Part shown: piece by piece, positions 61,471 to 64,000 of the stretch
Layout: each line of letters begins with the position of its first letter
Numbering within the stretch: position 1 is the stretch's first letter
NCBI GenBank assembly: GCA_017937095.1
Contig: JAGBEG010000010.1
Span: 372,001-436,000 of the forward strand
From: Roseburia sp.
GTDB lineage: Bacteria; Bacillota; Clostridia; Lachnospirales; Lachnospiraceae
Reading direction: 5' to 3'
Length of the DNA: 64,000 nucleotides
Position numbers and translations under genes: made by a program
Notes under the pieces: model-generated
The model's database searches: none
Seen by the model: the letters and a program-made list of their open reading frames with translations, nothing else
What the model was told of the DNA's origin: nothing

Positions 61471-62568
61471 ATGCAGCTTCAGAAAATTGGATTTATCGGA
61501 CTCGGACTGATCGGGGGTTCGATTGCCAAACGGCTTAAGACCTTACATAACGATTTGACGATTATCGCTTCCGCGGGGCACGCTTCGACCATCGAGGAAG
61601 CCTATGCCGCGGGGCTCATTGCAAACTCTGCTCCGTGCAGTATCGATGCTTTCCATGACTGTGATTATATCTTCTTATGCACGCCCGTGCAGAAGAATAT
61701 TGAATATCTGCGCCTGCTCAAAGGGCATATCAGCGACCGCTGCGTCATCACCGACGTCGGAAGCGTCAAGACAGACATTCACCGTGAAGTGGCGGCGCTT
61801 GGAATGGAACGCCAGTTCATCGGCGGACATCCTATGGCCGGCTCGGAAAAGACAGGACTTGCCAATGCAAAGGAATCCCTGCTTGAAAACGCTTACTATC
61901 TCATCACGCCGACTGCCTGCTCCGATGAGTCAAAGGTAGCCGATTTCCGCGATCTGGTCGTATCGCTTGGCGCGATTCCGCTGATTCTCGACTACGAGCA
62001 TCACGATTACGCCACCGCAGCAATCAGCCATCTGCCGCATATCATCGCATACAGTCTCGTGAATCTGGTGCGCGAGTGCGACGATGACGACCACACGATG
62101 AAGACGATCGCTGCCGGAGGCTTTAAGGATATCACGAGAATCGCCTCCTCCTCCCCCGTCATGTGGGAGAATATCTGTCTTTCCAACCGCGATCAGATTC
62201 TGAAGCTGATCGATTCTTATATGGATAAGCTTGCCGCAATGCGGACAGATATCGCCGACGCCAACGGCGACGCGCTGATGGACGCTTTTTCTGCGGCAAA
62301 GGATTACCGCGATTCCATCACGATCAACACGAACGGTGCGCTAAAGCAGGTCTACGAGCTGTATATCGACCTGCTGGATGAGGCGGGCGGTATCGCGACT
62401 GTGGCGACAATTCTTGCGAGCAATCATTTAAGCATCAAGAATATCGGCATCATCCACAATCGCGAATTTGAGGACGGTGTCCTGCATCTTGAAATGTACG
62501 ATGCAGAGTCGCTCGACGACGCCGTTAAGCTTTTATCCCATCACCACTACACTATCTACGAACGCTAA
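61471..62568 (+). CDS. tyrA: Prephenate dehydrogenase
   Basis: TyrA converts prephenate to 4-hydroxyphenylpyruvate with NAD(P) in tyrosine synthesis. The 365-residue protein has the Rossmann motif GLGLIGG (10-16), TPVQKN, TDVGSVK, GGHPMAGSEKTG and SHLPHIIAY with the catalytic histidine. A C-terminal ACT-like domain (about 295-365, GGIATVATILASNHLSIKNIGI) may bind tyrosine. The start is the ATG at 61471 behind GGGGGA; earlier in-frame ATGs lie in the leader. Other aromatic genes are absent from the window. Confidence 0.95.
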   Translation: MQLQKIGFIGLGLIGGSIAKRLKTLHNDLTIIASAGHASTIEEAYAAGLIANSAPCSIDAFHDCDYIFLCTPVQKNIEYLRLLKGHISDRCVITDVGSVKTDIHREVAALGMERQFIGGHPMAGSEKTGLANAKESLLENAYYLITPTACSDESKVADFRDLVVSLGAIPLILDYEHHDYATAAISHLPHIIAYSLVNLVRECDDDDHTMKTIAAGGFKDITRIASSSPVMWENICLSNRDQILKLIDSYMDKLAAMRTDIADANGDALMDAFSAAKDYRDSITINTNGALKQVYELYIDLLDEAGGIATVATILASNHLSIKNIGIIHNREFEDGVLHLEMYDAESLDDAVKLLSHHHYTIYER

Positions 62569-62588
62569 ATTTTCTCTTCTAAAATCAT

Positions 62589-62641
62589 AAAAAGGGACTG
62601 CCCCATTAACCTGATGATCCGTTAATGAAGCAGTCCCTTTG
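62589..62641. terminator. Bidirectional terminator between tyrA and the PilZ gene
   Basis: AAAGGGACTGC (62591-62601) plus CATTAAC pairs with GTTAATG plus GCAGTCCCTTT (62630-62640) with a 2-base internal mismatch; a T-run follows on the minus strand (five T). Confidence 0.88.
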
Positions 62642-62669
62642 TGCAGGCAAAAATGTTGCCATATCTTAT

Positions 62670-63005
62670 TTAAATATCATTGAATACCTGATAAATGTCG
62701 ATCTTTAACGCGTCACTGTCGGAAATACCGATAAATTCTCCGCCATACCGGTAGCCCTTCTCAAGCTCTTCACCGTGCACGATTTCAAGCACGGCATTCA
62801 CCATCTCACGGCTCCAGAGCGTGATTTTCGTATCGTAATAGGTACCGATCTCAAGCGGATACGCCGTCTCAAATCCGATGCCGCCGCGGGAAATATCCAG
62901 AATATTCGCATTCACACGTTTTTCCGTAGCGGTTCCGTCTTCATTCAGACGGGCAAGCTCTACATCTGTAATCATGTCCACTCTTTTGTTTTTTCTCTTT
63001 TCCAT
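62670..63005 (-). CDS. PilZ-domain protein (c-di-GMP receptor)
   Basis: The 111-residue protein is a single PilZ domain. It has the RxxxR motif near the N-terminus (RKNKR, residues 4-8) and D-x-S-x-x-G in LDISRGGIGFE (about 40), the two motifs that bind c-di-GMP. Its partner and process are unknown; no diguanylate cyclase is in the window. The ATG at 63005 has AAGGAGAGG upstream. It comes 66 bases after queA on the same strand. Confidence 0.88.
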   Translation of the reverse strand: MEKRKNKRVDMITDVELARLNEDGTATEKRVNANILDISRGGIGFETAYPLEIGTYYDTKITLWSREMVNAVLEIVHGEELEKGYRYGGEFIGISDSDALKIDIYQVFNDI

Positions 63006-63071
63006 GGAAAACCTCTCCTTCTTCTGCCGCAGTTTTGTGTTTGCCGCAGCAGCCATACGTCTAGGCAGCCG

Positions 63072-64000
63072 CTATTTTTCCGTGATGAACATGGCGTCCC
63101 CGAAGCTGAAAAAGCGGTAACGCTCCTTCACAGCAGTCTCGTAAGCCGCAAGTACATGCTCTCTGCCGGCAAGCGCAGACACCAGCATCACCAGCGTGGA
63201 TTCCGGCAGATGAAAATTCGTAATCAGTGCGTCGATCACCTTGAACTGATACCCCGGATAAATAAAAATTTCTGTCCATCCGCTTGTCTCACGCAGAAAG
63301 CCCTGTTCATCCGAAGCCGCCTCGAGCGTGCGCGTGCTCGTCGTTCCGACTGCAATGACACGGTGTCCCTCGCGCTTTGCCCGGTTGATCTTATCCGCTT
63401 CGCTCTTTTCAATCCGGTAGAACTCGGAATGCATATGATGCTTCAATACATCCGTCTCCTTGACCGGACGGAACGTGCCAAGTCCGACATGAAGCGTGAC
63501 CTCTGCAATTGTAACGCCCATGTCCTTCACCTGCTCTAAAAGTTCCGGCGTGAAATGAAGTCCGGCAGTCGGAGCCGCCGCCGAGCCGTCATATTTGGCA
63601 TATACCGTCTGGTAGCGGTTCTTGTCGGAAAGCTGATGCGTAATATAAGGCGGAAGCGGCATCTGACCGAGCTGATCTAAAATTTCCTCAAATATTCCTT
63701 CATAATGGAACTGAATCAGGCGGTTGCCCTCCTCCACGATGTCAATGATCTCGCCCACAAGAAGCCCGTCACCGAAACTGATTCTCGTTCCCGGTTTACA
63801 CTTTTTCCCGGGTTTTACAAGTGTCTCCCAGACGTCGTTCTCCTTCCGTTTCAGAAGGAGAATCTCTATCTTCGCCTGCGTGCCCTCTTTAACGCCGTAA
63901 AGCCTTGCAGGAATCACCTTTGTATTATTGATGACAAGACAGTCGCCCGGTCTTAAATAATCCACAATATCCCGAAATACACGGTGCTCCACCTCCCCGG
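63072..64000 (-). CDS. queA: S-adenosylmethionine:tRNA ribosyltransferase-isomerase QueA (5' end missing)
   Basis: QueA transfers and rearranges the ribosyl of SAM to preQ1-tRNA to make epoxyqueuosine. The frame is open to the right edge; a GTG at 63992 lies in the usual GEVEHRVF segment and is not the start, so about 40-45 N-terminal residues are missing. Family motifs are clear: [45 protein letters not shown] and [37 protein letters not shown]. Confidence 0.96.
   Translation of the reverse strand, partial: GEVEHRVFRDIVDYLRPGDCLVINNTKVIPARLYGVKEGTQAKIEILLLKRKENDVWETLVKPGKKCKPGTRISFGDGLLVGEIIDIVEEGNRLIQFHYEGIFEEILDQLGQMPLPPYITHQLSDKNRYQTVYAKYDGSAAAPTAGLHFTPELLEQVKDMGVTIAEVTLHVGLGTFRPVKETDVLKHHMHSEFYRIEKSEADKINRAKREGHRVIAVGTTSTRTLEAASDEQGFLRETSGWTEIFIYPGYQFKVIDALITNFHLPESTLVMLVSALAGREHVLAAYETAVKERYRFFSFGDAMFITEK

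Overview
The window looks like a chromosomal segment of a spore-forming, strictly anaerobic Firmicute, most likely a member of the Lachnospiraceae (class Clostridia). Support comes from gene content: yqfC/yqfD, a SpoVB-like flippase and a BofC-like protein (sporulation); formate-tetrahydrofolate ligase with FolD (anaerobic C1 metabolism); a (Re)-type citrate synthase homologue beside isocitrate dehydrogenase; and an orphan MazF beside alanine racemase. Base composition is moderate. Nearly all genes lie on the minus strand, as expected for one replichore. No rRNA, tRNA, CRISPR array, intact insertion sequence or prophage was seen.

Layout by position (most genes are transcribed right to left). 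1-12.6 kb: mreC (cut by the window edge), mreB, radC, an aluminium-resistance-type PLP enzyme, miaA, mutL, mutS and two flavoproteins, probably one long operon driven from a promoter at 12.65 kb. 12.7-20.4 kb: a sporulation and RNA-maturation operon (yqfC, yqfD, phoH, a degenerate PgpH-like membrane protein, ybeY, a SpoVB-like flippase, a BofC-like protein), preceded by a pyrimidine-nucleoside phosphorylase. 20.5-24.8 kb: a strongly promoted lipoprotein gene convergent with a 1232-residue hybrid histidine kinase. 24.8-28.1 kb: an AT-rich accessory island with two small proteins of unknown function, a frameshifted Rpn-type nuclease gene, a cupin and an AraC regulator. 28.1-33.3 kb: rlmH, two zinc-ribbon membrane proteins in convergent orientation, folD and fhs. 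33.3-41 kb: ftsK, uppP, a TepA/ClpP-like protease, a palindromic structured element, glgA and metY. 41-47.9 kb: yebC, a CBS-domain membrane protein, mazF, alr, nnrE/nnrD, a coiled-coil protein and rex. 48-53.3 kb: an ABC-F protein, icd, a GntR regulator and the (Re)-citrate synthase homologue. 53.5-58.9 kb: signalling and small-protein genes, including a response regulator, a Cys-rich peptide, a chemoreceptor-like protein, three small conserved-looking proteins and a secreted propeller protein. 59-64 kb: an EF-G paralogue, tyrA, a PilZ protein and queA (cut by the window edge).

Functional links. MutS and MutL form the mismatch-repair pair. FolD and Fhs are consecutive steps of folate C1 metabolism. 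The citrate synthase homologue and NADP-isocitrate dehydrogenase give the oxidative route to 2-oxoglutarate; an 18-bp perfect palindrome at their promoter is a good candidate operator for the GntR gene between them. Rex has a consensus promoter abutting a Rex-like site.

No defence island or clearly new system was found. The most unusual signals are the PgpH-like protein that has lost its HD catalytic residues, in-frame minisatellites in the mutL linker, a roughly 130-nt multi-stem palindromic element at 37.93-38.06 kb, the Cys-rich peptide with a SigK-like promoter, and the small-protein cluster at 56.7-57.6 kb, which includes a 50-codon gene.
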